Notes: generated from the sequence alone by a model not told the origin. Counted from the first letter of the stretch, positions 19,130-27,951 are shown. The stretch is 64,000 nt of DNA from JAWQFO01 sp033436665 (GCF_033436665.1 NZ_JAWQFO010000001.1:744001-808000); one strand, 5' to 3'. Program-made: numbers and translations.

Positions 19130-20770
19130 TCAGTCGGGCAGGTCGAACACCTGGCCGGGGTAGATCAGGTCGGGATCGCGGATAGCCTGCCGGTTGGCCT
19201 CAAATACCTTGACGAAAAGCACGCCTTCGCCGTACCGCCCCCGCGCGATCGCCCAGAGCGTGTCGCCGGTCTGAACCGTGACCGCCGTCACCGGACCGTC
19301 GCTTCCGTCTGACGCCGCGGCCAGCACTTCCGGTGTTTCGCGCTTGAAGGGCGTCTCCACGCGGCTGATCACGTCGCCGCTGTCGTCCACGGCATCGACC
19401 CTGAGCGTGTAGAGGCCGCTGTCGACTTCCGGCAGGTCGCCGCGCCAGCGTCCCTCGGCATCGACCGGCAGGGTCACGATCGCCCTGTTGTCAAGATAGA
19501 CCCGCACCGCGTCGGACTTTTCCTCGGCCCGGCCGGACAGTTGCACCTCGCCGCGTTCCGAATAGCCGATGGTGTCGAGGACCACATTCTCGAGCGTGCG
19601 CGGCAGGTTCTGCAGCACCTCGACACCGTCCTCGTCGGACTTAAGAACCGCCACCGGCGCTTTGGGCGCAGGAGCCGCGGCCGCGATCTGCTCTGCACCC
19701 TCGGGCTCGGCAGGCGTCGGCCTGGTCTCGGGAACTGCGACCGCCGCGACGGTATCGGCGGCGCCCTGTCCCGGCGCGGGGGCCTGCGGCTCCTGCGAGG
19801 CAGCATCGGGCGCGTCGGCATCCGCCACGGACTCCGTGCCGTCCTGCGATGGCGCGGGAGGCGTCGTTGCCTTTTGGAGTCGTGCCGTCGCAACCGGCGT
19901 TGCAGCGGGTTCGGCCTGCGTTCCGGCGGATCCGGCAGCGGCGTCGTCTTCGCTCACCTCGCCCGTTTCGGGGATAGCGCCGTTCGATGCCGTGGCCTCC
20001 TGCGCGTTCCCCGAGCCTGCGTTATCCTGCGCCGGCGGCGAAGCGGTCACGGGCGCGGCAAGGGCCGCCACCTCTTCGGTGCCACCCGTGGTTTGCGACC
20101 CGGTCGCGCTTGGACCGCCGACCGGTGCGAGGATGACCTCGGCGGAAGACGACGTGGTGCCGCCCGCGCCTTTCTGAGTCAGCGTCAGGACCGGAGCGCT
20201 GCCGTCCGGGGCGATCATCGCGATGGCGGCGAACTGGCCGCGGGCATCGGCTTGGGTCTCGGTCGCGCCGACCCCGTTGACTTCGACCGAAACGGTGCTG
20301 CCGGGTTCGGCGCGCCCGGCGATCACGGCAAGCCCGTCGGCTTCGAGCCGCACGTCCTCGATCAGGGGCGCGGAGTCGACCGTGTCTTCGCCCTCGCCCG
20401 CTTCGGCGGTTTCGACCGCGGCTGAATCCGTCAAACCGGACTCCGCTTGCTCGGTTTCCGGGTCCGAACCCGCCACTTCCGCATCGGCGCCGTCTGTTTC
20501 CACGGTCTCTGACAGAACCGGATCGCTTGCCTCGCCCGGCGTCGCGGCGGTCTGCGAAGGTGTCTGCGCCACCGCGTCATCGTTTTCCAACGCACCCGGT
20601 TCGGTGCCACCGCCACCCGCCAGGTCGACCGGTAACGCGGTCGCCTGCGAGTCCGGCGTGGCGTCGCGCAATCCGCCGAACCAAGCGGCGGCCAGCCCCG
20701 CCGCCGCGACGGCTCCCACAAGCAGCAGCCCCTTGGCCCAACGTGCGGCCGGCGGCCCTTGATCTGTCAT
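19130..20770 (-). CDS. Membrane-anchored LysM peptidoglycan-binding protein
   Basis: 546 residues. A single N-terminal helix (about 12-29) anchors the protein. A long Ala/Pro/Glu/Thr-rich low-complexity region is interrupted by two Ig-like modules: near 133-215 (VIAGRAEPGSTVSVEVNG) and near 390-470 (LSGRAEEKSDAVRVYLD). The C-terminus is a LysM domain (about 496-545: VQTGDTLWAIARGRYG, ending YPGQVFDLPD). LysM binds the glycan of peptidoglycan, so the protein probably spans from inner membrane to wall. Such proteins are common in Rhodobacterales, but no enzymatic domain is visible. GGAAGAG precedes ATG at 20770. It diverges from the LOG-family gene. Confidence 0.85.
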   Translation of the reverse strand: MTDQGPPAARWAKGLLLVGAVAAAGLAAAWFGGLRDATPDSQATALPVDLAGGGGTEPGALENDDAVAQTPSQTAATPGEASDPVLSETVETDGADAEVAGSDPETEQAESGLTDSAAVETAEAGEGEDTVDSAPLIEDVRLEADGLAVIAGRAEPGSTVSVEVNGVGATETQADARGQFAAIAMIAPDGSAPVLTLTQKGAGGTTSSSAEVILAPVGGPSATGSQTTGGTEEVAALAAPVTASPPAQDNAGSGNAQEATASNGAIPETGEVSEDDAAAGSAGTQAEPAATPVATARLQKATTPPAPSQDGTESVADADAPDAASQEPQAPAPGQGAADTVAAVAVPETRPTPAEPEGAEQIAAAAPAPKAPVAVLKSDEDGVEVLQNLPRTLENVVLDTIGYSERGEVQLSGRAEEKSDAVRVYLDNRAIVTLPVDAEGRWRGDLPEVDSGLYTLRVDAVDDSGDVISRVETPFKRETPEVLAAASDGSDGPVTAVTVQTGDTLWAIARGRYGEGVLFVKVFEANRQAIRDPDLIYPGQVFDLPD

Positions 20771-20901
20771 CTGATCACTCTTCCCGATGGAACCCCCGGC
20801 GAGCAGGCGCGAGGGCGTTGAGCCTTTTTACCAGCCGCGTTATCACCGGTCAAAACATCACGCGCGTCAGGCGCATCATCCCCTTGCCCGAAAGCCTTGC
20901 G

Positions 20902-21453
20902 ATGCCAGCAAAATCCGTCTGCGTCTATTGCGGTTCCCGCCCCGGTTCCGACCCCGCCTACATCGCGGACGCGACCCGGCTGGGTGCCGAACTGGCCCGA
21001 AGCGGCTGGCGGCTGGTCTACGGTGCCGGGGATGTCGGGCTGATGGGTGCGGTCGCGCGTGCCGCACAGGAGGCCGGCGGCGAGACCTTCGGCGTGATCC
21101 CCCAGCACCTCGTCGCCTGGGAGGTCGGCAAGACCGACCTGACGCGCTACGTCGTCACCGAGACCATGCACGAACGCAAGAAGGTGATGTTCATGAATTG
21201 CGACGCGGTGGTCGTGCTGCCGGGTGGCGCCGGGTCGCTGGACGAGCTCTTCGAAGTGCTCACATGGCGCCAGCTGGGCTTGCACCGGAAGCCGGTTTTG
21301 CTAGTCAATACAGAAGGCTACTGGGAACCCTTGAAGCAACTTGTCAGGCATGTCGTCGACCGCGGCTTCGCAGAGGAAAGCTTTCTGGACTACTTCAGCC
21401 TCGTGCCCGATTCCGGGGCCGCGATTGAGGCCCTGCGCGAGGCACTTGCCTGA
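20902..21453 (+). CDS. LOG-family protein (cytokinin riboside 5'-monophosphate phosphoribohydrolase type)
   Basis: 183 residues with the LOG fold: CVYCGSRPGSDP at the N-terminus, GAGDVGLMG, an ERKKVMF helix and the signature PGGAGSLDELFE that supplies the catalytic Glu and phosphate site. Members hydrolyse nucleoside 5'-monophosphates to base plus ribose 5-phosphate. In bacteria the physiological substrate is often AMP, and the old label lysine decarboxylase is incorrect. ATG at 20902 is the start that gives the family N-terminus directly. It is a single gene, divergent from the LysM gene, followed by 257 nt without a supported feature. Confidence 0.9.
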   Translation: MPAKSVCVYCGSRPGSDPAYIADATRLGAELARSGWRLVYGAGDVGLMGAVARAAQEAGGETFGVIPQHLVAWEVGKTDLTRYVVTETMHERKKVMFMNCDAVVVLPGGAGSLDELFEVLTWRQLGLHRKPVLLVNTEGYWEPLKQLVRHVVDRGFAEESFLDYFSLVPDSGAAIEALREALA

Positions 21454-21710
21454 GCGGCATCGGCGAAAATCCCGCAGGATGCGGCGAATCTGGCCAACCT
21501 TTCGGCCGCGGCTTTGACGCGCCAGGGCCGCAGGAAAAGACATCACAAGCAGATCCTCCCGGTCCGCCCTGTTCCTCCGACTGCGTGGCGCCTACGGACC
21601 TCGCGGAGACCACACCTCGTCGCCGGAACCGGCGGCACCGTGCTCAGGCAGCCGCGCCCCGGGAATAAATAAGTCGCCACGACGGGCGTGGCGTGGCTGC
21701 AACAGGTGGC

Positions 21711-22772
21711 TCAGTAATCGTAGACGTGTTCGACCCGCGCCGGACCAAAACGCAGGGTCCGCAGCAGGCCTGCGAGGCTTTCGACCGGCACCGCGACCAG
21801 GTAGCGGTCGCGCCCGTCGAAACGCTCGACGACATGCAGCAACCGCGCTGTCCCCGGCAGGCGCGGTGGAACCCGTGACAGGATGCTGACCAGAATGTCG
21901 TCGTTGCCGGCGATCTCGACGAATTCGCCGCCGATCGCGGCGATCGCCTGTACTGTCGTGGTGAAGATGCCGTAGCGCGGCACATCGAGCAGAAGCGCCG
22001 CTCCCACCGGAGCCACCAGCCGGCCAGACGGCAGATCCGCAATCGCGTCCGGCGCGACGCGCGAGACGACTAGCAGCATCCGGGTTTCGTCACCGCCGGT
22101 TGCCGCGACCGCCCCCGAGATTGCCCCCGCATAGAGCGCCTTGGCGCTCCATTCCGCCCCCAGTGCCAACCGCCGCTCCCACCCGCGCACCGGGTTCTCG
22201 ACCGGCGGCGTCCAAAGCCGGTCGCGCCAGTCCTGGAAATCGAAACGGTACCAGGGTTCTTGTTGCAGAAATTCCGCGTAGACGCTTGCCATCTCGGCCT
22301 CGACCGCGTCCTGGGCCGAATTGGAACCGGCCAGCGAGGACACGCGGCCCAGCGTGTTCTCGTAGAGCGCCTTGGCCGCCATTTCGATGCTGAAGCTTGC
22401 ACCGATGACGTAGAGCGTCCGGCGCGCCTCGGGACCGGCGCTGCCGTAACGGTCCGCCTCCGCCGCCATCACGCAGGACGAGCGCCAGAAATCGCGAACC
22501 GCCGGCCAGTAGGCGAAATCCTGCGGCGCACCACCCTTCAGCACCTGCGCGTAATCGGCATAGGCAAAAACGATGTGCCATTCGGGATAGGTGAGAAAGC
22601 TGCGCGCCTCGGGCCGCCGGTCCTGCGGCGCCTCGATGAATCGCGCCGGCGACTGCCGCGACGGTGCGCCGTGGCACTGCGTTTCGATCCAAGCCACGGC
22701 ACCCCCGATCGCCAGAGTCAGACAAACCAGTGCGACCAGCGCCAGCTTCAGCAGGGTGACAGCCGCCCGCAT
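21711..22772 (-). CDS. Uncharacterised exported or anchored protein, third gene of an oxidoreductase operon
   Basis: 353 residues. A hydrophobic N-terminus (about residues 8-28) is a signal or anchor, followed by a soluble domain with few cysteines and many aromatic residues (SFLTYPEWHIVFAYADYA, EPWYRFDFQDW). I do not recognise a family. Its start abuts the preceding gene's stop without a gap, and that gene in turn overlaps the FAD oxidase, so the three are almost certainly co-transcribed (oxidase, small membrane protein, this one). The domain should sit in the periplasm, the same compartment predicted for the Tat-exported oxidase, so a partner or substrate-handling role is conceivable but unproven. 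Confidence 0.7.
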   Translation of the reverse strand: MRAAVTLLKLALVALVCLTLAIGGAVAWIETQCHGAPSRQSPARFIEAPQDRRPEARSFLTYPEWHIVFAYADYAQVLKGGAPQDFAYWPAVRDFWRSSCVMAAEADRYGSAGPEARRTLYVIGASFSIEMAAKALYENTLGRVSSLAGSNSAQDAVEAEMASVYAEFLQQEPWYRFDFQDWRDRLWTPPVENPVRGWERRLALGAEWSAKALYAGAISGAVAATGGDETRMLLVVSRVAPDAIADLPSGRLVAPVGAALLLDVPRYGIFTTTVQAIAAIGGEFVEIAGNDDILVSILSRVPPRLPGTARLLHVVERFDGRDRYLVAVPVESLAGLLRTLRFGPARVEHVYDY

Positions 22773-23168
22773 CTAGCGCCAGAGCCGCGCGGCGAGCAGC
22801 GCGAACCCGCCCAGCAGGATATGCGGCGCATTGGCCAGGATCTTGAAGACAAGACCATAATCCTGCACGCCAAAACGGCAGATGCCTGCGTCGAGATAAC
22901 CGACGCCGGTGACGAGGCCCAGCAAACCGTCGGCCAGGTAGGCGAGGCCGAACCAGGTCAGAAAGAACCGCGCCGCGCGGTGCGAGGCGATGCCGGCCCA
23001 GAGCGCCCAGAGCCCCGAGACGACATGCAGCGCGTCGTCGTAGAGATCCAGAGCGAAGATCCCGAAGGCGCGTCCTTCCAGATCGGTCAGCCCGGGCACG
23101 TAGTTGAGCGCCGCCGCACTGAAGAGCACCGCCGCGTAGCCCAGGGCGATCCATTGCAGGCGCGTCAT
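22773..23168 (-). CDS. Small four-helix membrane protein (DUF4383-like)
   Basis: 131 residues, almost entirely hydrophobic, with about four transmembrane helices. The stretch LYDDALHVVSGLWALWAG resembles the His-Gly helix of DUF4383-type proteins; this is a family-level impression, not a match I could verify. It overlaps the upstream FAD oxidase by 4 nt (start ATG inside its stop region) and ends exactly where the next gene starts, so it is the middle member of a tight operon. A membrane anchor or electron-transfer partner for the oxidase is possible. Confidence 0.7.
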   Translation of the reverse strand: MTRLQWIALGYAAVLFSAAALNYVPGLTDLEGRAFGIFALDLYDDALHVVSGLWALWAGIASHRAARFFLTWFGLAYLADGLLGLVTGVGYLDAGICRFGVQDYGLVFKILANAPHILLGGFALLAARLWR

Positions 23169-24706
23169 GCCAAATGCTCCATGTAGCGCCGCCAGAGCGC
23201 GTTGGAGAATCGACCCTGAGGGTCGAAGTCGCGCTTCAATCGCGCAAACTCGATCGCGCGCGGATAGGCGGCGTCGAACTGGCCCTGCGTCGCATGGAGC
23301 CTGTACGGAAGATAGTAGCTGCCACCCGCCGCCAGCGCGCCGTCGATCAGTTGTCGCGTCATGCGTTGCATATCCGCTTCGGCCCGCTCGGTTCTTTCCT
23401 GCGAGAAGAGCATGACCGCCGCGATGCGATCCTGCGGCGCGTAGGCGAGCAGGCTTTCGGTGTCGGCCTGCACGTAGCGCAGGGTCACGTTCAGTAGCTG
23501 CTGGTAGGAGGCCGGGATCACGCGGCGGCAGACCGACAGGAAATCGGCGAAGCGGTCGGACGGCAGGAAGTACTCGTGCAGGATGTCCGTCCGGTCCGGA
23601 TCCCGGTCATCAAGCGTCACCACCGGTTCGTTGAGCAGGGCATTGCGCGTCACCGGCCCGCCGAGGCGCGGAGCCGCCACGGTTTCCAGCCACCAGCGCA
23701 GGCCTTTGATACGCTCATTCTCCAGCTGCGCGCGGAACAGCGGACGCGACGCGCGCGACAGCCACCCGGACCCTTGCACCGGCGGAAGCTCCACCTGCTC
23801 CGGTGTTGGACGATAGGTGATCATCAGCGCCTCGTCGAAGAACCGTGCGTGGCTTACGTCGAGCCGGCCGTAGGCCATCGACACCGCGGGATCGTCGTAC
23901 AATACGTCGCGGAAGGCCGGACCGAAGTCATTGGCGGGCAGCAATCGGTATTCGGGTTCCAGAAGCTGGTTTGGCACCATATCGAGCTCGAGTTCGGTGA
24001 TGATGCCGAAGAGGCCATAGCCACCCATTGTAGCCCCGAAGATCTCGGCGTTCTCGCCGCGCGAACAGGTCATCCTGCGGCCATCCGGGCCGATCAACTC
24101 AAGACTGCGCACCGTGGCGCCGCAGCCCGAGAAGGGCACCGGCCAGCCGTGCGCATTGACCGAGAAGGTCGCCGCCACGCCAAAATCGTTGTTGGACTGC
24201 ATGACCGCCGGAGAACACCCCTGCGCGTCCAACTCGGCGATCACCCGGGCCCACCGCGTACCGGCACCGACCCGGTAGCTGTCCGGACCCGTCACCTCCA
24301 GGAAGTCCTGCGCAACGGTCAGATTGAGCCCGTCGCGGGCGATGCTCTGCCCCCCCATCGAGTGGCGCGCCGCGGCGGCGATGACGGGCCGGTCTCCGGC
24401 CTCCTGGATGAAACCTGCAACGCGCTCCGCCGCCCCCGCCGGAGACCCCGTGATCCGCTCGTGCCGCCAGACCGGTGTCGCCGAGAGGCCGCTGGCGTCG
24501 TCCAACATACCCTCGCCCGTCTCCGCCACGCGGTCCGGCTGCCAGGCGGCACCGCGATCCCAGACACGCATTGCGACGGCCCCAAGTGCTGCCCCGGCGA
24601 GGAAGAAGAAGCCCCGGCGCGACGGCCTCGTGCCTGCCGGCCGCTTCCGCGGCGGTCGCGCGCGCTGCAGTCGCAAGCGTTCGATCCGAGGGTCGCGTTC
24701 CGTCAT
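23165..24706 (-). CDS. FAD-linked oxidase, D-arabinono-1,4-lactone oxidase type, Tat signal
   Basis: 513 residues. The N-terminus is basic and contains SRRGFFFLAGAALGAVAM (twin Arg at 30-31), a Tat-type signal, so folded export to the periplasm with bound FAD is likely. The body has a PCMH-type FAD domain (RHSMGGQS, YRVGAGTRWARVI, NNDFGVAATFSVNAHG, GGYGLFGIIT) and a C-terminal ALO-type domain ending DPQGRFSNALWRRY, where the Arg/Asn/Trp cluster is typical of aldonolactone and related alditol oxidases. The substrate is unknown. GGAAGGGG precedes ATG at 24706. It is the first gene of a three-gene overlapping operon, separated from sodB by a terminator hairpin. Confidence 0.85.
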   Translation of the reverse strand: MTERDPRIERLRLQRARPPRKRPAGTRPSRRGFFFLAGAALGAVAMRVWDRGAAWQPDRVAETGEGMLDDASGLSATPVWRHERITGSPAGAAERVAGFIQEAGDRPVIAAAARHSMGGQSIARDGLNLTVAQDFLEVTGPDSYRVGAGTRWARVIAELDAQGCSPAVMQSNNDFGVAATFSVNAHGWPVPFSGCGATVRSLELIGPDGRRMTCSRGENAEIFGATMGGYGLFGIITELELDMVPNQLLEPEYRLLPANDFGPAFRDVLYDDPAVSMAYGRLDVSHARFFDEALMITYRPTPEQVELPPVQGSGWLSRASRPLFRAQLENERIKGLRWWLETVAAPRLGGPVTRNALLNEPVVTLDDRDPDRTDILHEYFLPSDRFADFLSVCRRVIPASYQQLLNVTLRYVQADTESLLAYAPQDRIAAVMLFSQERTERAEADMQRMTRQLIDGALAAGGSYYLPYRLHATQGQFDAAYPRAIEFARLKRDFDPQGRFSNALWRRYMEHLA

Positions 24707-24806
24707 AATCCCCTTCCGCGCCGTGCCCTTGCAAAAAAGGCACGCTGGCGGCGGTCAAGGTCAAGTCCCCGCGTCAAAAAACGCGCCAATGGCTGCCGCA
24801 GACGAA

Positions 24807-24832
24807 AACGCCCGGCCGATTGGCCGGGCGTT
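24807..24832 (-). terminator. Rho-independent terminator of sodB
   Basis: An 11-bp perfect stem (24807-24817 with 24822-24832, loop of 4) just past the sodB stop codon. Read on the minus strand, the 3' arm runs into TTTTCGTC, a short T-run. The two plus-strand sides hold no opposing gene, so it should end sodB. Confidence 0.8.
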
Positions 24833-24855
24833 CGTGTCGGGTTGCGCAGGACGCG

Positions 24856-25455
24856 TCACAGGCGCGAGGCGACATTTTCCCAGTTCACCAGCTTGTCGAG
24901 GAAGTTCGACAGGTAGGCGGGGCGCTTGTTGCGGAAGTCGATGTAGTAGGAATGCTCCCACACGTCGCAGCCCAGAAGAGCGGTCTGGCCGAAGCAGAGC
25001 GGGTTCACGCCGTTCTCGGTCTTGGTGACCTTAAGCGATCCGTCACCGTCCTTGACGAGCCAGCACCAGCCCGAACCGAACTGGCCGGCACCTGCGGCGG
25101 AGAACTCTTCCTTGAACTTGTCGACCGACCCGAAGGCTTCGGTCAGCGCGCTTTCCAGCTCGCCCGGCATCTTCTTCTCACCGGGCCCCATCATCTCCCA
25201 GAACTGGTTGTGGTTCCAGAATTGCGAGGCGTTGTTGAAGATGCCGTTCTGGGCCACCGCGTTGGCGTCGTATGTGCCCTTGATGATCTCTTCGACGGAC
25301 TTGCCTTCCCACTCCGTGCCTGCAATCGCCTTGTTGCCGTTGTCGACATAGGCCTTGTGGTGAATGTCGTGGTGATACTCCAGCGTCTCCTTCGACATGC
25401 CGAGATCGGCAAGCGCATCGTGCGCGTAAGGAAGGTCGGGAAGTTCAAAAGCCAT
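24856..25455 (-). CDS. sodB: Iron superoxide dismutase
   Basis: Converts superoxide to oxygen and hydrogen peroxide in the cytoplasm. The 199-residue protein begins MAFELPDLPYAHDAL as Fe/Mn SODs do and keeps all four metal ligands: H28 (EYHHD), H82 (FWNHNQFW), D164 and H168 (DVWEHSYY). The NHNQFW context and GSGWCWLV favour the iron form, although cambialistic use of manganese cannot be ruled out. AAAAGGGGG precedes ATG at 25455. A strong terminator follows, and the gene is monocistronic. The upstream region is 454 nt and may hold iron- or stress-responsive control, but I cannot identify a Fur box with confidence. Confidence 0.95.
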   Translation of the reverse strand: MAFELPDLPYAHDALADLGMSKETLEYHHDIHHKAYVDNGNKAIAGTEWEGKSVEEIIKGTYDANAVAQNGIFNNASQFWNHNQFWEMMGPGEKKMPGELESALTEAFGSVDKFKEEFSAAGAGQFGSGWCWLVKDGDGSLKVTKTENGVNPLCFGQTALLGCDVWEHSYYIDFRNKRPAYLSNFLDKLVNWENVASRL

Positions 25456-25909
25456 GTTCGGGCCCCCTTTTCAAGTGGATTGCTTCGCGTCAACTGACAT
25501 GTCGCACAACGCCTTGAAACGTCAAGAGCGCGCGAGACAGGTGCCGCCGACCGGGTGTCGCGCGGCATCTGAAGGCGAACGCAATGTGGCGCGACCGTGT
25601 TCCGCGCGGATGGCTAGATGACGCGCCTCTGCACTGCATTTCGCACCGCCATTTGCCGGCACACCTCACGGTTGATACCCCTGACACAACATCCCTCAAT
25701 AAGTGAAAAAATGGGAAGTGTGACCCAATTCACTTAAGGAACGTGGCAAATTCGCTATGGTCACGTCGTGGGCAGGGGAAGTTTTCTCACAGGTTACTTT
25801 TCCCTGAAAATTTATCTAGCGACACGCGTCGTCAGTCGGATGCGTCATTTCAAATCAGTCATCCGGACGGCAACAAAACTTCACGACGGCGCAAGCATGG
25901 GAGTGAGAC
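25456..25909. other. 454-base divergent region, sodB / RTX gene
   Basis: No gene is supported here. It holds the leaders of two divergent genes. The half nearest sodB is GC-rich; the half nearest the RTX gene (about 25690-25860) is AT-rich and carries an inverted repeat (25700-25736). The RTX gene's ribosome site GGGAG lies 8 nt before its ATG. A small RNA or a regulator site cannot be excluded, but I see no specific sign of one. Confidence 0.5.
25700..25736. promoter_or_regulatory. Candidate operator: inverted repeat upstream of the RTX gene
   Basis: TAAGTGAA (25700-25707) and TTCACTTA (25729-25736) are a perfect 8-bp inverted repeat with a 21-bp spacer; a second copy of the core half-site, AAGTG, lies at 25716-25720. 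It sits 174 nt before the RTX start in an AT-rich stretch, consistent with a dimeric regulator site. No adjacent regulator gene. Confidence 0.4.
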
Positions 25910-27307
25910 ATGGCAACGTATAATCTGAACAACAATTCCAACAACTTCAGCGCACCGAACATTAATCTCCCGCCAATCGTTTCGTGGAACGACCGGATCA
26001 ACGGTAATGGCGGCAACGACACGCTACGCGGCAACGACGGCAACGACACGATCTATGGCGGAACCGGACGCGACCAGATTTACGGCGGCAACAACAACGA
26101 TCGCGGCTACGGAGGCAGCGGCTCCGATTTGCTGCGGGGCGGTTCGGGGAACGACTCGCTCTATGGCGGTCTCGACGTCGACACGCTCTACGGCGACTCG
26201 GGCAACGATTACCTCCGTGTCGAAAGTGGTGAGTGGTGGGATCATGCGCATGGCGGAACCGGTTCCGACACGCTGAGCCACACGGCATCGAGCTACTCCG
26301 GGGCGACGATCAACTTCCTGGACGGTCAGATCTACAACGCCTTCGGCGGTGGAACACGCAGCCTCTCGAGCATCGAGACGTATTACGACGGTTCGGGCAA
26401 CAATACGATTGTCTCCGACGGCTCGGGCAGGTTCTACGGGCAGAGCGGCGACGACACGATCCACGCCGGGAGCGGAGTGAACGAGACGCTCGACGGCGGT
26501 TCGGGGAACGATCTTCTCGACACGACGCATCTCAATTCGACTTACATCATCGACCTCGTGACCGGACTCACCAACTTCGGTGGCGAGTCATTCGTCAATT
26601 TCGAAAATGCGCGGACGGGTGGCGGCGATGACGAGATTACCGGGACGTCGGGTGACAATTTCATCCAGACCGGCGACGGAGCCGACCTGGTCGATGCCGC
26701 GGAAGGCAACGACAGTGTCGCGGGCGAAGCCGGAAACGACACGCTGGCCGGTGGTGACGGCGACGATTCCATCCAGGGTGGCTCCGAAGATGACCGCCTG
26801 CTGGGCCAGAACGGCAATGATACGCTGCGCGGCGGCAAGGGCGACGACACGGTGCGCGGCGGCAAGGACGAGGACGAGCTTCACGGCAAGGGTGGTGACG
26901 ACAGGCTGGTCGCCGGTGGCCAGGACGACATGGCCAAGGGCGGCGGCGGCAAGGACACCGTAAAAGGTGGCAAGGGCGACGACGAACTTTACGGCGGCGG
27001 CGGCAAGGACAAGATTATCGGCGGCAAGGGAGCCGACACGATCGAAGGCGGCAACGGCAAGGACTACATGAAGGGCAACCGCGGGCCGGACACCTTCGTC
27101 TTCGACAAGAAGGATGGGCGCGACCAGATCAGGGACTTCAAGGTGAACTCGGATCACATCGAGATCACGAGCGGCGCGAACAATTTCGGCGCGCTCGACA
27201 TCGATGACGTGGGTGCCGGAGCCCGGGTCGCATTCGCGGATACCAAGATCATCCTGCGCGGCGTCGACGCGGATGATCTCGACCCCGGGGATTTCATCTT
27301 TTCTTAG
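25910..27307 (+). CDS. RTX (haemolysin-type calcium-binding repeat) secreted protein
   Basis: 465 residues with two blocks of glycine/aspartate nonapeptide repeats (GGxGxDxxx): residues about 25-105 and about 245-385. These fold into calcium-loaded parallel beta-rolls after export by a type I system, and the C-terminal end is the usual uncleaved secretion signal region, as in serralysin C-terminal domains (TFVFDKKDGRDQIRDF then DHIEI). No protease, lipase or adhesin domain is visible, so it is a repeat-only protein. The second block is unusually lysine-rich (repeats of GGKGDD type). GGGAG precedes ATG at 25910. No type I ABC exporter is adjacent; the efflux genes at 11-16 kb are RND, not type I. 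The function is unknown, possibly a surface or matrix protein. Confidence 0.85.
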   Translation: MATYNLNNNSNNFSAPNINLPPIVSWNDRINGNGGNDTLRGNDGNDTIYGGTGRDQIYGGNNNDRGYGGSGSDLLRGGSGNDSLYGGLDVDTLYGDSGNDYLRVESGEWWDHAHGGTGSDTLSHTASSYSGATINFLDGQIYNAFGGGTRSLSSIETYYDGSGNNTIVSDGSGRFYGQSGDDTIHAGSGVNETLDGGSGNDLLDTTHLNSTYIIDLVTGLTNFGGESFVNFENARTGGGDDEITGTSGDNFIQTGDGADLVDAAEGNDSVAGEAGNDTLAGGDGDDSIQGGSEDDRLLGQNGNDTLRGGKGDDTVRGGKDEDELHGKGGDDRLVAGGQDDMAKGGGGKDTVKGGKGDDELYGGGGKDKIIGGKGADTIEGGNGKDYMKGNRGPDTFVFDKKDGRDQIRDFKVNSDHIEITSGANNFGALDIDDVGAGARVAFADTKIILRGVDADDLDPGDFIFS

Positions 27308-27330
27308 AATGATCGCCGGTCGTCACATTG

Positions 27331-27353
27331 GGGCCGCCGTCGGCGGCCCTTTT
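27331..27353 (+). terminator. Rho-independent terminator of the RTX gene
   Basis: GGGCCGCC (27331-27338), a 3-base loop and GGCGGCCC (27342-27349) followed by TTTT, 24 nt past the RTX stop codon. The minus direction has no T-run, so it does not serve the convergent soxG. Confidence 0.85.
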
Positions 27354-27369
27354 CATGGCGACCCGCAGG

Positions 27370-27951
27370 TCAGCCGTCGCGGCGGAAGTACCCCACCTCG
27401 GAGCCCGGCTGTGCCGCGACGCTGAGAACGTCGAAGACGTAGCGCGCGACGCTGCGGAAGCAGACGACGCGAAACACGTCTTCGTCCGGCATCCAGAGTG
27501 CCGCCGGCACCTGCGCCAGGCGCGTGCGGCGGAACGATCCCGACCCGAAGGCATGGGGCGCCAGATCGACCGGGCAGAGCTTGGCCAGCACCTCGCGCGC
27601 GGCCGCGCCTTCGACCGAAAAGAGCGCACGCGCGTCCGAGACGTTCACGGCCATGGCGTGCGCATCGCCGAATCCGTCCTGCAAGGACGCGAGCATGTCG
27701 GGCACCGCATCATAGGAACACAGGAGCAGGAGTTCGTCCGGGCTCATCCACATGAGGCCCTGCGCACCGTCGATCCGCGCCTCACGCGGCCCCGGTATCG
27801 CGACACCGGCGGCCTTCTGTATCGCTTTTGCGAAACTCGACGCGGTTAGGTCACCGCGCAGGGTGATCATGCCGGTTGGAGGCAGTTCCGTGACCTGCGC
27901 AATACCGGTATCGAAATGCGCGCCGCCCAGCGCCTTGACCGCATCAGACAT
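27370..27951 (-). CDS. soxG: Sarcosine oxidase gamma subunit
   Basis: 193 residues, the smallest-conserved subunit of heterotetrameric sarcosine oxidase, which oxidises N-methylglycine to glycine with release of methylene-THF or formaldehyde. The protein has the YgfZ/GcvT-like fold seen in this subunit: AWMSPDELLLL-type strand (MWMSPDELLLLCSYD) and a later FRRTRLAQVPAALW segment. It is the last gene of the sox cluster, and its start at 27951 overlaps the soxA stop by 8 nt. I chose this ATG (MSDAVKALGG) over one 36 nt upstream for that reason. The identification relies mainly on context plus the typical length. Confidence 0.88.
   Translation of the reverse strand: MSDAVKALGGAHFDTGIAQVTELPPTGMITLRGDLTASSFAKAIQKAAGVAIPGPREARIDGAQGLMWMSPDELLLLCSYDAVPDMLASLQDGFGDAHAMAVNVSDARALFSVEGAAAREVLAKLCPVDLAPHAFGSGSFRRTRLAQVPAALWMPDEDVFRVVCFRSVARYVFDVLSVAAQPGSEVGYFRRDG

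Noticed and set aside
24722..24744. Inverted repeat CGTGCC/GGCACG just upstream of the FAD oxidase start
   Set aside because: A 6-bp stem with an 11-base loop; no T-run in the terminator direction and no evidence of function.
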